Of a DNA stretch of 19,254 bases, positions 9,505 to 16,136 are shown piece by piece; position 1 is the first letter of the stretch, and every line of letters begins with the position of its first letter. The stretch is taken from positions 1-19,254 of the forward strand of contig CALKKA010000055.1 of the NCBI GenBank assembly GCA_937995495.1, given 5' to 3'. Made by a program: the position numbers and the translations under genes. The notes beneath the pieces were generated by a model. The model had not been told where the DNA came from, did not search any database, and saw only the letters and a list, made by a program, of their open reading frames with translations. This DNA is from an uncultured Phycisphaerae bacterium (GTDB taxonomy: Bacteria; Planctomycetota; Phycisphaerae; Sedimentisphaerales; Anaerohalosphaeraceae).

Positions 9505-9990
9505 GTGATACTTAATGAAAACTTTAATCCGGATGTGTTTGTGCTGGTTCTGGCTCGATCGGCAGATTCTCTGTATTCTGTTTTAGCCGCTGCACTGTGC
9601 GAGTGGGGGTATGCGTTTTCGGTCCATGCTACGGCTTATGAAGTGGTTAATAGGGTCAAAGATCTTCCGGTCGGTCCCTCAGCTATTTTGATTGCCCGCC
9701 CTGCAATGTTGGGTCCACAGGCCGCTCTTTTTATTGAACAGCATTTTCCCAATCTTCAAATAATTGGCTGGATCGATTCAGGCGAGGATGTTTCTGATTG
9801 TGCCATCGCGCAGACGACGGCCAGCGGTATGATGACGGCGAGCCATCTTGACCAACTCCAGCAGATTATCCACAAATGTTGCAAGGTCACGAATCCGTCC
9901 GCTTCGGATATAGCCAATCCGAAAGAATCTGGTCGGCTGGAATACGAACTGAGCGATGACGAGGTCAATGCGCTTTTGGGAGTTGAATAA
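9505..9990 (+). CDS. Pseudo-receiver-like protein, function unknown
   Basis: This 161-residue protein starts at GTG with AGGAG seven bases upstream. Residues 10-125 have the alternating hydrophobic strand and helix rhythm of a response-regulator receiver fold (VFVLVLARS, then AILIARPAML, then LQIIGWIDS), but the strand that should end in the phosphoacceptor Asp reads ILIARPAM, so no phosphorylation site is seen. The C-terminus ends in an acidic helix, ELSDDEVNALLG, after a Ser/Pro-rich linker; this may be a docking helix. One base separates its stop from the start of the GGDEF gene, so the two are almost certainly co-translated and may act together. The receiver assignment is from secondary-structure pattern only. 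It could also be another small alpha/beta fold. Confidence 0.6.
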   Translation: MILNENFNPDVFVLVLARSADSLYSVLAAALCEWGYAFSVHATAYEVVNRVKDLPVGPSAILIARPAMLGPQAALFIEQHFPNLQIIGWIDSGEDVSDCAIAQTTASGMMTASHLDQLQQIIHKCCKVTNPSASDIANPKESGRLEYELSDDEVNALLGVE

Positions 9991-9991
9991 A

Positions 9992-10984
9992 ATGACAGCG
10001 GCACATAAAAATAATCATCTACTGATCGGAACACCTGCCAAGGTGATTGCCGATGGGCCGATTTTGATGCGGCACTGCAGAAGCATCTTTGAGGGCATCA
10101 CACTAGCCCAGCAGCAATCGCTTGACAGGATCTTCCTGGTCTATTCTGAGATCCCTGAACCCAAACCGCAGGCCTTGGAAGCACTGCATCAGGTCTGTCC
10201 TGAAGCGACACTCTCTCTTTTAATTCGAATGGTCGAAGAACCCAGCGTCCACGAATGGCTCCGGTCATGTTCGTGGGCGAATGGATGGGTGGACTATCTG
10301 ATTTGTCCGTTGAATGCCAAGGTGTTGATTTCTGAAAAAGCGACTGACATGCAGGCTCTTTCAGATATCACGGCCGATGTGCGAGAGAAAGATCGGCGCA
10401 TCAGGGAACTGTCAGTACTGGTGACGCAGGACGACTTGACGGATCTGAAAAACCGACGCTACCTGAGGCAGTTTTTGCCGGCGATAGTGCAGAAAGCAGA
10501 GGCCACTGATTGCCAGGTGACGCTGCTGTTGTTTGATATCGACGACTTTAAGCATTACAACGATGCCTATGGTCATTCCGTGGGCGATGATGTGTTGCGG
10601 CAGACCGCCAAACTGATACGGCGATGTTGTCGTGATCAGGATGTGGTCGCCCGGTTGGGCGGTGATGAATTTGCCGTCATTTTTTGGGATGTGCCGGAGA
10701 ACCAGCCTCATCAAAGCAGCGCGTCCGACCGCCGCAAATCCAGCCGGGATCATCCACGCAAGGCTGTCTTCATGGCCGAGCGTTTTCGCAGTGAGATGTC
10801 CGATACGCCATTTGACCAATTAGGTCCACAGGGAAAAGGATCGCTAACGATCAGCGGGGGGTTGGCGACATTTCCCACCGATGCTACAAATGCCCGCCAA
10901 TTGTTTGAAAAAGCTGATCAGGCCATGCTCGAAGCAAAACGAAGCGGTAAAAACCGGATTTATCTCGTAGGAAACCCCCAGTAA
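9992..10984 (+). CDS. Diguanylate cyclase (GGDEF) with N-terminal receiver-like domain
   Basis: Starting at the ATG at 9992, one base after the previous stop, the product is 330 residues; an in-frame GTG at 9956 is less likely because it lies inside the upstream gene. Residues 1-125 form a receiver-like domain without clear phosphorylation residues. A charged helical linker (about 128-146) leads to the cyclase: DDLTDLKNRR at 147-156, FDIDDFKHYND with the metal-binding Asp near 182, the active-site GGDEF at 223-227, and an inhibitory I-site RDQD at 214-217 exactly five residues before it. A basic, Ser-rich stretch (about 235-258) is inserted after the GGDEF hairpin. The enzyme should make cyclic di-GMP from two GTP and be feedback-inhibited. 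Its nearness to the polysaccharide operon suggests control of matrix production (inference). Confidence 0.9.
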   Translation: MTAAHKNNHLLIGTPAKVIADGPILMRHCRSIFEGITLAQQQSLDRIFLVYSEIPEPKPQALEALHQVCPEATLSLLIRMVEEPSVHEWLRSCSWANGWVDYLICPLNAKVLISEKATDMQALSDITADVREKDRRIRELSVLVTQDDLTDLKNRRYLRQFLPAIVQKAEATDCQVTLLLFDIDDFKHYNDAYGHSVGDDVLRQTAKLIRRCCRDQDVVARLGGDEFAVIFWDVPENQPHQSSASDRRKSSRDHPRKAVFMAERFRSEMSDTPFDQLGPQGKGSLTISGGLATFPTDATNARQLFEKADQAMLEAKRSGKNRIYLVGNPQ

Positions 10985-11071
10985 GGCCTCTTTTTTCGCC
11001 AAATATACCAGGCATAACAGGATTTTAATGTTCTAAGGTCTTGCATTTAGCATTATTTTTATGTTTTTTTC

Positions 11072-11100
11072 TGGACGAGAATGCCTCAAATCGATACAAT
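11072..11100 (+). promoter_or_regulatory. Candidate promoter of rpmA
   Basis: TGGACG at 11072-11077 and TACAAT at 11095-11100 are 17 bases apart. The start would be near 11107, giving a leader of about 64 bases before the rpmA ATG. The -35 box is a four-of-six match and the -10 box five of six. Confidence 0.5.
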
Positions 11101-11170
11101 CACCGGTTCTTGTTGTAGAAATAAGATCAAATTTTAAGTAAAACGCATTTTTTGATACGGAAAGTTGATT

Positions 11171-11410
11171 ATGGCTCATAAAAAAGCAGGTGGTTCTACT
11201 AGGAACGGACGAGACAGCAACCCGCAATATCGCGGCGTTAAGCTCTATGGCGGCCAATTTGCCAAGGCCGGAGCGATCATTGTCCGTCAGTGCGGCACTC
11301 AATTTCACCCAGGCTTTAATGTTGGCATGGGAAATGACTATACGATTTTCGCGAAGGTTGATGGAACGGTCAGTTTTCGAGGTCAAAAGATCGATATCTT
11401 GGCCAATTGA
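11171..11410 (+). CDS. rpmA: 50S ribosomal protein L27
   Basis: The 79-residue product opens with the diagnostic AHKKAGGSTRNGRDSN block and continues with GVKLYGGQFAKAGAIIVRQ and HPGFNVGMGNDYTIFA, all hallmarks of L27, a large-subunit protein whose N-terminal tail reaches the peptidyl-transferase centre. The ATG at 11171 is chosen because it gives the standard family N-terminus without the cleaved extension seen in Firmicutes; a TTG six bases earlier is rejected. A GGAAAG ribosome-binding site lies upstream. The usual partner rplU (L21) is not before it and obgE is not after it; the gene stands alone with its own promoter candidate. Confidence 0.97.
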   Translation: MAHKKAGGSTRNGRDSNPQYRGVKLYGGQFAKAGAIIVRQCGTQFHPGFNVGMGNDYTIFAKVDGTVSFRGQKIDILAN

Positions 11411-11423
11411 TATCGCTGGCCAA
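11399..11423 (+). terminator. Weak hairpin at the rpmA 3' end
   Basis: TTGGCCA at 11399-11405 and TGGCCAA at 11417-11423 form a seven-base-pair stem around the rpmA stop codon, with an 11-base loop. A run of five T follows only after about eight bases, so this is a poor intrinsic terminator. It may only be an RNA end-protecting hairpin. Confidence 0.25.
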
Positions 11424-11542
11424 CGGTTCAGTTTTTAGTTGCTCTTTCATAACTTAAAGGGACCCTGCTTCGGGGATATACATAACTAGCAATATTACAT
11501 GGAGTTATTAATTATTTACCCGAACTTTATAATAAAAGATTC

Positions 11543-11571
11543 TTGACCGTCGATATTATTTTAACAATGAT
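11543..11571 (+). promoter_or_regulatory. Candidate promoter of the zinc-ribbon gene
   Basis: TTGACC at 11543-11548 is followed after 17 bases by AATGAT at 11566-11571. The -35 box is strong (five of six), the -10 box four of six. The implied leader before the ATG at 11640 is about 60 bases. The rest of 11411-11639 shows nothing else that can be supported. Confidence 0.35.
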
Positions 11572-11639
11572 CTCATATTCGAAGAGTTGTTCCTGACAGT
11601 TGAGAAAAGAGAAAACCCGAAGATACACCGAGGAGTCCT

Positions 11640-11861
11640 ATGATTAAGTTTAATTGCAGTAAGTGTGGACATAGTTACCGCGTCTCTGACCAGTATGCGG
11701 GCAAACGCGTTCGGTGCAGGGAGTGCACAACAATTAATAAGATATCAGTCCTTGAGCCTGAAAAAGTCAGTTGTGGTGACAGTGTTGCGGCTTTTAACTC
11801 ATTGCTTCAGGAATTGTTGAAGTGCGAACAACAAGCACCGGCCTTGGATGCAGACGCCTGA
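11640..11861 (+). CDS. Small zinc-ribbon protein
   Basis: This 73-residue protein has two CxxC knuckles, Cys6/Cys9 and Cys26/Cys29, with GHSYRVSDQYAGKRVRC between them, a zinc-ribbon pattern found at the N-terminus of many planctomycete proteins, where it is often followed by other domains. Here nothing follows except a short amphipathic helix (about residues 48-62, AAFNSLLQELLKC) and a Pro/Ala/Asp tail. A GAGGAG ribosome-binding site four bases before the ATG and the coherent motif make it a real gene. It probably binds one zinc ion; a role in protein or nucleic-acid binding is possible but not shown by the sequence. Confidence 0.8.
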   Translation: MIKFNCSKCGHSYRVSDQYAGKRVRCRECTTINKISVLEPEKVSCGDSVAAFNSLLQELLKCEQQAPALDADA

Positions 11862-11978
11862 AACGGTCTTTTTTCAACGGTTTCTTGAGAAGTTTCCAAT
11901 GGGAGATTAGTTATTTCATTTCTTTTTATGTTTTATCGGACGATGTAGTATTGCACTCAATCCCCCTTTTTTCTGATA

Positions 11979-11995
11979 GACAGATGCGGTCTGTC
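11979..11995. promoter_or_regulatory. Short dyad upstream of rsmE
   Basis: GACAGA-TGCGG-TCTGTC is a perfect six-base inverted repeat with a five-base centre, ending about 30 bases before the rsmE ATG. It could be an operator for a dimeric regulator or a small RNA hairpin in the rsmE leader. There is no T-tract after it, so it is not an intrinsic terminator for the zinc-ribbon gene. Confidence 0.3.
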
Positions 11996-12024
11996 GTGCT
12001 CTTTCCTTGAGTGAGATCATCCGG

Positions 12025-12732
12025 ATGCGTTTTTACTGCGAAAAAATCGATACAGAATCCTTTCTTGACCCGGTCGAATCCAGCCATCTCTGTCGGGTTT
12101 TGCGGGCCACCAAAGGCACTCCGGTTGAGCTTTTTGACGGTCAGGGAACGCTTGCTGAAGGAATTGTCGAATGGGCTGATAAAAAACGAACCACTGTTCG
12201 TGTGCAAAAGACCTCCGGCACTCCCTCCCGGATGACCGGACGCATGATCCTGGCTGTCAGTTTTGCAAAAGGAAAGCGGTTTGATTGGCTGGTCGAAAAA
12301 TGTACAGAATTAGGGGCAGATCACATTGCGGCGGTGCAATTTGAGCGTACGGTAAAACTCGGCAAAAACACCGCTCTGGAGCGCTATCGAAAAATAACAA
12401 TCGCTGCGGCGAAACAGTCGAAGCGCTTGTTCCTGCCTAAGATAACCGGGCCGGCAATATTCCCCGCAACGCTGAATGCCCTCATTGATTTATATCCGCA
12501 AGCCGTCCTCCTATACGGCGAGCCCAAAGGAGTACCGCTTGCCGATGTAGATGCTCTCAGGGAGGGACAGGATTGCATTGTTGTCATCGGCCCTGAGGGC
12601 GGACTCTGTGAAAATGAATTGGCGTTCCTTTCCGCAAAGAACTCTTCGGGTGTTACGTTAAACAGAAACATTCTCCGTATCGAAACGGCTGCCGTTGCTT
12701 TTTGTGCGACCCTAGCCCTGACCCGCCTCTAA
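12025..12732 (+). CDS. rsmE: 16S rRNA (uracil-1498-N3) methyltransferase RsmE
   Basis: The 235-residue product is a SPOUT-class methyltransferase that methylates N3 of U1498 in 16S rRNA using S-adenosylmethionine. An N-terminal PUA-like part (to about residue 70; MRFYC, SSHLCRVLRATKG) precedes the SPOUT domain. Family motifs are EKCTELGAD at 91-99, AAKQSKR at 128-134, IGPEGG at 188-193 and NILRIETA at 215-222, which together form the knotted cofactor site. The usual GPRILR context reads NRNILR here. The ATG at 12025 is preferred because family members begin just before the RFY strand; a TTG at 12007 would add six residues with no ribosome-binding site. It has no operon partner: the zinc-ribbon gene ends 163 bases upstream. 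Confidence 0.93.
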   Translation: MRFYCEKIDTESFLDPVESSHLCRVLRATKGTPVELFDGQGTLAEGIVEWADKKRTTVRVQKTSGTPSRMTGRMILAVSFAKGKRFDWLVEKCTELGADHIAAVQFERTVKLGKNTALERYRKITIAAAKQSKRLFLPKITGPAIFPATLNALIDLYPQAVLLYGEPKGVPLADVDALREGQDCIVVIGPEGGLCENELAFLSAKNSSGVTLNRNILRIETAAVAFCATLALTRL

Positions 12733-12749
12733 AAAATTCCTTTGTGAAA

Positions 12750-12778
12750 TTCATATCAGTTTTTTTGCCCCATAGTAT
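12750..12778 (+). promoter_or_regulatory. Possible promoter of the hemerythrin gene
   Basis: TTCATA at 12750-12755 and TAGTAT at 12773-12778 are 17 bases apart; each matches the consensus at four of six positions. A second TAGTATT copy lies at 12790-12796. The leader to the ATG would be about 45 bases. Confidence 0.25.
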
Positions 12779-12830
12779 TCTTACCAGCGTAGTATTGATT
12801 GAGAAGTAAATTTTCACTGGGAGCGGCGTC

Positions 12831-13598
12831 ATGAAAAAGCACGGTAATAAGAATCTCGCCGAGGAATTGACCAGTTTTCTGATAGAGCTTTCTGACACTA
12901 AGAACAAAGAAACGCTTCGAAAACAGGCAGACCAGTTAATGGGTTCTGTGTCGCCGTTGGATTTTGAACGGGCTCAGAGCAATTTGGTGCAGAATGGGGT
13001 TCCTCCTCAGAAAATTTATGAACTGTCAACATTGTTTATCATGATGGGGCTGGCCGAAAGAGAGAAAAGTGATCTTCGCCAGCGTCTTCCCGACTACCAT
13101 GTCCTTCGGAAGGTGATGGCCGAGCACGAAATGCTCCGATGTTTCCTTGCCGATCTCGAAGAGGTGTCCGAACGAATATGTTATGCTTCGCATTTGACAC
13201 CAAACAGCAGTGAATTTATGCAGCTCAGTCATATTGCCGAGCACTTGAACTCTCTGGACGAGCACATCGGGCGTGAGGATGATGTACTGTTCCCTGCCTT
13301 GAAAGAACGGGGATGGAAAAGTTTATTCCGCCGAATCGAAATCGAGCATACCTATATACAGATCGCGGTCGATGACTTGATCAAACTGATCATGGTTTTT
13401 GAACAGATGCCTTTTGGAAACTTCAAGACAAAATTGATGTCCACTGTTCGTTACTTATGCCCTCTGCTGCGAGAGCATCTTTTCCACGAAGATCGCGTCC
13501 TGTTCCCCCTGGCCGTTTCAACCATGGGCGACGAGGCGCTATGGGAGCGATTGCGGCACACCTGCAACGAAATTGGCTACTGTGGGATTCATCTGTAA
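12831..13598 (+). CDS. DUF438-hemerythrin domain protein
   Basis: The 255-residue protein has an N-terminal helical DUF438 region (about residues 8-75; ELTSFLIELSDT, then VSPLDFERAQSNLVQNGVPP) and a C-terminal hemerythrin HHE domain. The likely diiron ligands are His99 (AEHEMLRCF), His145 and Glu149 (HIGRE), His173 (IEHTYI), His216 and Asp221 (HLFHED), which is the complete family pattern; His138 is also conserved in position. Such proteins bind oxygen or nitric oxide, or supply iron for repair of iron-sulfur clusters; the substrate here is not known. The sensory PAS domain found at the end of longer DUF438 proteins is absent. A GGGAG site lies seven bases before the ATG. The gene is convergent with metX-metW. 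Confidence 0.88.
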   Translation: MKKHGNKNLAEELTSFLIELSDTKNKETLRKQADQLMGSVSPLDFERAQSNLVQNGVPPQKIYELSTLFIMMGLAEREKSDLRQRLPDYHVLRKVMAEHEMLRCFLADLEEVSERICYASHLTPNSSEFMQLSHIAEHLNSLDEHIGREDDVLFPALKERGWKSLFRRIEIEHTYIQIAVDDLIKLIMVFEQMPFGNFKTKLMSTVRYLCPLLREHLFHEDRVLFPLAVSTMGDEALWERLRHTCNEIGYCGIHL

Positions 13599-13615
13599 CT
13601 GAAAAAACACCCTTT

Positions 13616-15472
13616 CTAGACCTCCCTGGGATATGGATGCCGAACGGGGAGGTTATTTTTTTCCCCGGCGCACTTACTGGTCACATAGACCACTTGTGAG
13701 GCAAAGAGGTTGGGCAGAAATCGAACGGGCAGTGTGCTGATCTTGCTCAAGGGGATCCGCTGCTCCACGTTGATATCCAATTCAGTACAGAACTGGTCAT
13801 AATCCTTCAACGAAAGGAAGTGCACATTGGGCGAATTATACCATCTAAACGGAAGTTGCTTGGTCGTCGGGGCGCTTCCGGTAAACATTAACTGCAGCCG
13901 GCAAATCCAGTGGGCAAAGTTCGGAAAGCTGACGATGACTTTTTTGGCAACACGGTGCAGCTCCAACAACACTTTTTGAGGGTCGTGCAGTGTCTGGATC
14001 GTCTGTGACAACACAGCATAATCGAATGTTTCATCAGGATACATTTGCAGGCCGCGTTCAATATCGCGATGGATGACCGAGAGTCCTCGCTGGACACAGT
14101 GAACCACAAGATTTTCGTCCAATTCGATCCCTTCGGCATTGACATTTTTATCCTGTATCAGCCGACACATCAGGTCACCCTCACCGCATCCGAGATCCAA
14201 TACATGGCTGTCGGGAGCAATGAGCTGATCGATCAGTTCGTAATCCACACGGGCCCGTTTGGCCTGATGATGCGTGTCAAGGCTTACCGGAACAGCACAT
14301 TTTTCGGCGATACACCGCTCCGATGTCCTGCCCCGGTGCCAGGTTGCATCCACAAATCCAGCGATCAGATCCCCAAGTGTTTCGGCTTCTAACAAAAAAG
14401 CATCATGGCCATAGGGCGAATAAACGTCGCAATAGCTCACATCCTTGTCTTCGGCACCGAGGGCCTCAACGACCTCCTCGGACTGCTGCGGCGTAAAGAG
14501 CCAGTCACTGGAAAAGCTAACGATCAAAAACCGACAGTTCGAATTGGCGAAGGCCTTCCGCAAAGAACCATATTCCTGTCCCAGATCAAAATAGTCCATC
14601 GCCTTGGAGAGATACAGATAGCAGTTCGCATCGAATCGTTCGATAAATGTCTGTCCCTGGTAGTCCAGATAGGCTTCAACCGAAAACTCCGAGTTGAAAT
14701 CATAGCTGTATGTATCCGATGTTCGAAGTTGCCGCCCAAACTTATTACGCATGGACTCCTCGGACAAATAGGTAATGTGTCCGATCATACGCGCGATGCC
14801 CAAACCGCGGTTGGGCATTGCGTGGCCATGGTACTGGCCGTTATCAAAATTCGGGTCGGCCAAAATCGCGTTGCGGCCGACGGCGTCGAATGCGATCGAC
14901 TGAGGATTCAGCCTTGTCGTCGATGCAATGCAGATTGCCGAATCAACAAAGTCGGGGTAACTGACGGACCATTGCAAAACCTGCATTCCCCCCATTGAAC
15001 CGCCGATGACAGCAAGTAAATGACCAATACCAAGCGTGTCAAGCAAAAGCTTCTGGACGAGAACTGTATCTTCAATCGTAATGATCGGGAAGTCCAGGCC
15101 GTACGGTTTTCCGGTTGCCGGGTTGATATCCGAGGGCCCTGTCGTCCCGCTGCAGCCGCCCAGAAAATTTGAGCAGATCACATAATATTTATTCGTATCA
15201 ATCGCTTTTCCGGGACCGACCATAATGTCCCACCAGCCGGGTTTTGCGTCTTCGGTACTGTTATAGCCCGCCGCATGGGCGTTTCCGCTGAGGGCGTGGC
15301 AGATCAAAACGGCGTTATCCTTTTGCTCATTGAGCTGCCCATAGACCTCATAGGCGACATCGATGGGCCCCAGGTCTTTGCCGCACTTAAGGCGCAGCGG
15401 GGCATCCGGTTCAACAAGGCGAACCGTCTGTGTCTGGACAACTCCGACCGAATTTTTTAATCCACTTGCCAT
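13616..15472 (-). CDS. metXW: Homoserine O-acetyltransferase fused to MetW
   Basis: This 618-residue protein joins two methionine-synthesis parts. Residues 1-380 are an alpha/beta-hydrolase MetX, which transfers an acyl group to homoserine: nucleophile Ser159 in GGSMGG, Asp323 in SSDWLFTP and His356 in YGHDAF form the catalytic triad, and NFLGGCSGTTGP (102-113) is family-typical. Residues 405-600 are MetW, a class I methyltransferase-like protein with LDLGCGEGD at 425-433 and the MetW-specific AHWICRLQLMFTG and PFRWYNSPN blocks. MetW normally supports MetX activity as a separate subunit. A C-terminal tail of about 18 residues overlaps the convergent terminator. ATG at 15472 is the only usable start before the conserved N-terminal strand, and it has no Shine-Dalgarno site. 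Acetyl rather than succinyl use is the usual family default and is not proven here. Confidence 0.93.
   Translation of the reverse strand: MASGLKNSVGVVQTQTVRLVEPDAPLRLKCGKDLGPIDVAYEVYGQLNEQKDNAVLICHALSGNAHAAGYNSTEDAKPGWWDIMVGPGKAIDTNKYYVICSNFLGGCSGTTGPSDINPATGKPYGLDFPIITIEDTVLVQKLLLDTLGIGHLLAVIGGSMGGMQVLQWSVSYPDFVDSAICIASTTRLNPQSIAFDAVGRNAILADPNFDNGQYHGHAMPNRGLGIARMIGHITYLSEESMRNKFGRQLRTSDTYSYDFNSEFSVEAYLDYQGQTFIERFDANCYLYLSKAMDYFDLGQEYGSLRKAFANSNCRFLIVSFSSDWLFTPQQSEEVVEALGAEDKDVSYCDVYSPYGHDAFLLEAETLGDLIAGFVDATWHRGRTSERCIAEKCAVPVSLDTHHQAKRARVDYELIDQLIAPDSHVLDLGCGEGDLMCRLIQDKNVNAEGIELDENLVVHCVQRGLSVIHRDIERGLQMYPDETFDYAVLSQTIQTLHDPQKVLLELHRVAKKVIVSFPNFAHWICRLQLMFTGSAPTTKQLPFRWYNSPNVHFLSLKDYDQFCTELDINVEQRIPLSKISTLPVRFLPNLFASQVVYVTSKCAGEKNNLPVRHPYPREV
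13620..13662 (+). terminator. Terminator of the hemerythrin gene inside convergent metX-metW
   Basis: ACCTCCC at 13620-13626 pairs with GGGAGGT at 13647-13653 and is followed by TTATTTTTTT (13653-13662) on the plus strand. The stem is seven perfect G/C-rich pairs with a 20-base loop. It starts 22 bases after the hemerythrin stop and lies within the last codons of the minus-strand metX-metW gene. On the minus strand the same hairpin is followed by a T run (13603-13608) only after a gap, so it is a poorer terminator in that direction. Confidence 0.7.
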
Positions 15473-15481
15473 AAGGGAACT

Positions 15482-15510
15482 ATTATAGGGAACTTAGCGA
15501 ATGGAATCAA
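15482..15510 (-). promoter_or_regulatory. Strong sigma-70-type promoter of metX-metW
   Basis: On the minus strand TTGATT (15505-15510) and a perfect TATAAT (15482-15487) are separated by exactly 17 bases. The -10 box ends only nine bases before the A of the start codon, so transcription should begin at or within a few bases of the ATG, giving a leaderless or nearly leaderless mRNA. This leaves no room for a riboswitch. Confidence 0.75.
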
Positions 15511-15571
15511 TTTCCGTTTCAAATTATTTAAGGGTACGGCAGACCCTCCAGACAACCGGAGTGGAGCGGTT

Positions 15572-15615
15572 ATCCGGGCAGTGAGAACGATGGTGTGCGG
15601 CGAGTTGCCCCGGAT
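15572..15615 (-). terminator. Inverted repeat after the rubrerythrin-type gene
   Basis: TGCCCCGGAT (15606-15615) and ATCCGGGCA (15572-15580) are complementary apart from one bulged base and begin at the stop codon of the minus-strand rubrerythrin-type gene. The long 25-base spacer and the lack of a T-tract make it an imperfect terminator. A factor-dependent or RNA-stabilising hairpin is equally possible. Confidence 0.35.
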
Positions 15616-16100
15616 CAATAATCATCCAGGCGAGTGAACTCCGCATCTTCCAACCAGGTCTTGGGGGCACCGACAAAATTCACCAGGTTTTCCAGAAGGA
15701 AAAAGTGCTTCTTTTCTTCTTCAACCAACTTCAAGAACAATGCTTTCTGTTCGGGTGTGCTGACCTGGTCGGCCTTGTCGCGATAAAAGGCGATGCTTTT
15801 GTCTTCCAGTTTCATCGCCTGGCGATAGAGCGATTCCTCATCACCAGACAAGTCAAACTGCCCGCCGAAATCCTGCATCTGCCGGAACACATTTCTGGCA
15901 TTGTCTAGGACAGTTGTTTCCGGCATGTCCCAACGTGAGGTCTGTGCTTTTTCGATCGCTTTCTGGTGTTTTCTCTCGTCGTCGGCAAGCATATTCAGGA
16001 TGTTTTTGATGCCGGTGTGCGTGCTTTTAGAGGCAAGCTCGTGGTAGAAGTTCTGACCGTCCCGCTCCATTTGAATGGCAAACTCCAAGATATCCATCAT
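15615..16100 (-). CDS. Rubrerythrin-type ferritin-like diiron protein
   Basis: The 161-residue helical protein has two ExxH half-sites, Glu42-Arg-Lys-His45 and Glu129-Lys-Lys-His132, plus Glu12 (QMERDGQNFY) and Glu99 (KLEDKSIAFY), which is the four-helix diiron site of the rubrerythrin/ferritin-like superfamily. It lacks the C-terminal rubredoxin domain of classical rubrerythrin, so electron supply for peroxide reduction would have to come from elsewhere. Members of this group reduce hydrogen peroxide or handle iron, mostly in anaerobes or microaerophiles. Two ATGs lie in tandem; AGGAG is four bases before the first and seven before the second, so translation may start at the second (16097). 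It follows the Gfo/Idh-like gene by 36 bases on the same strand and is probably co-transcribed with it. Confidence 0.85.
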   Translation of the reverse strand: MMDILEFAIQMERDGQNFYHELASKSTHTGIKNILNMLADDERKHQKAIEKAQTSRWDMPETTVLDNARNVFRQMQDFGGQFDLSGDEESLYRQAMKLEDKSIAFYRDKADQVSTPEQKALFLKLVEEEKKHFFLLENLVNFVGAPKTWLEDAEFTRLDDY

Positions 16101-16136
16101 TCATCTCCTATAATTCACGGTTTCAGTTCCATATTG

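Noticed and set aside
12743..12758. CRP/FNR-like site TGTGA-N6-TATCA before the hemerythrin gene
   Set aside because: The second half matches the CRP consensus at only three of five positions, and no FNR-type half-site symmetry is present.
12773..12796. Direct repeat of TAGTATT with 17-base spacing
   Set aside because: Only two seven-base A/T-rich copies; this is within chance for an intergenic region.
14405..14998. Plus-strand open frame (197 codons) opposite metX-metW
   Set aside because: The minus-strand frame carries the MetX catalytic motifs over the same bases; the plus-strand product has no recognisable pattern.
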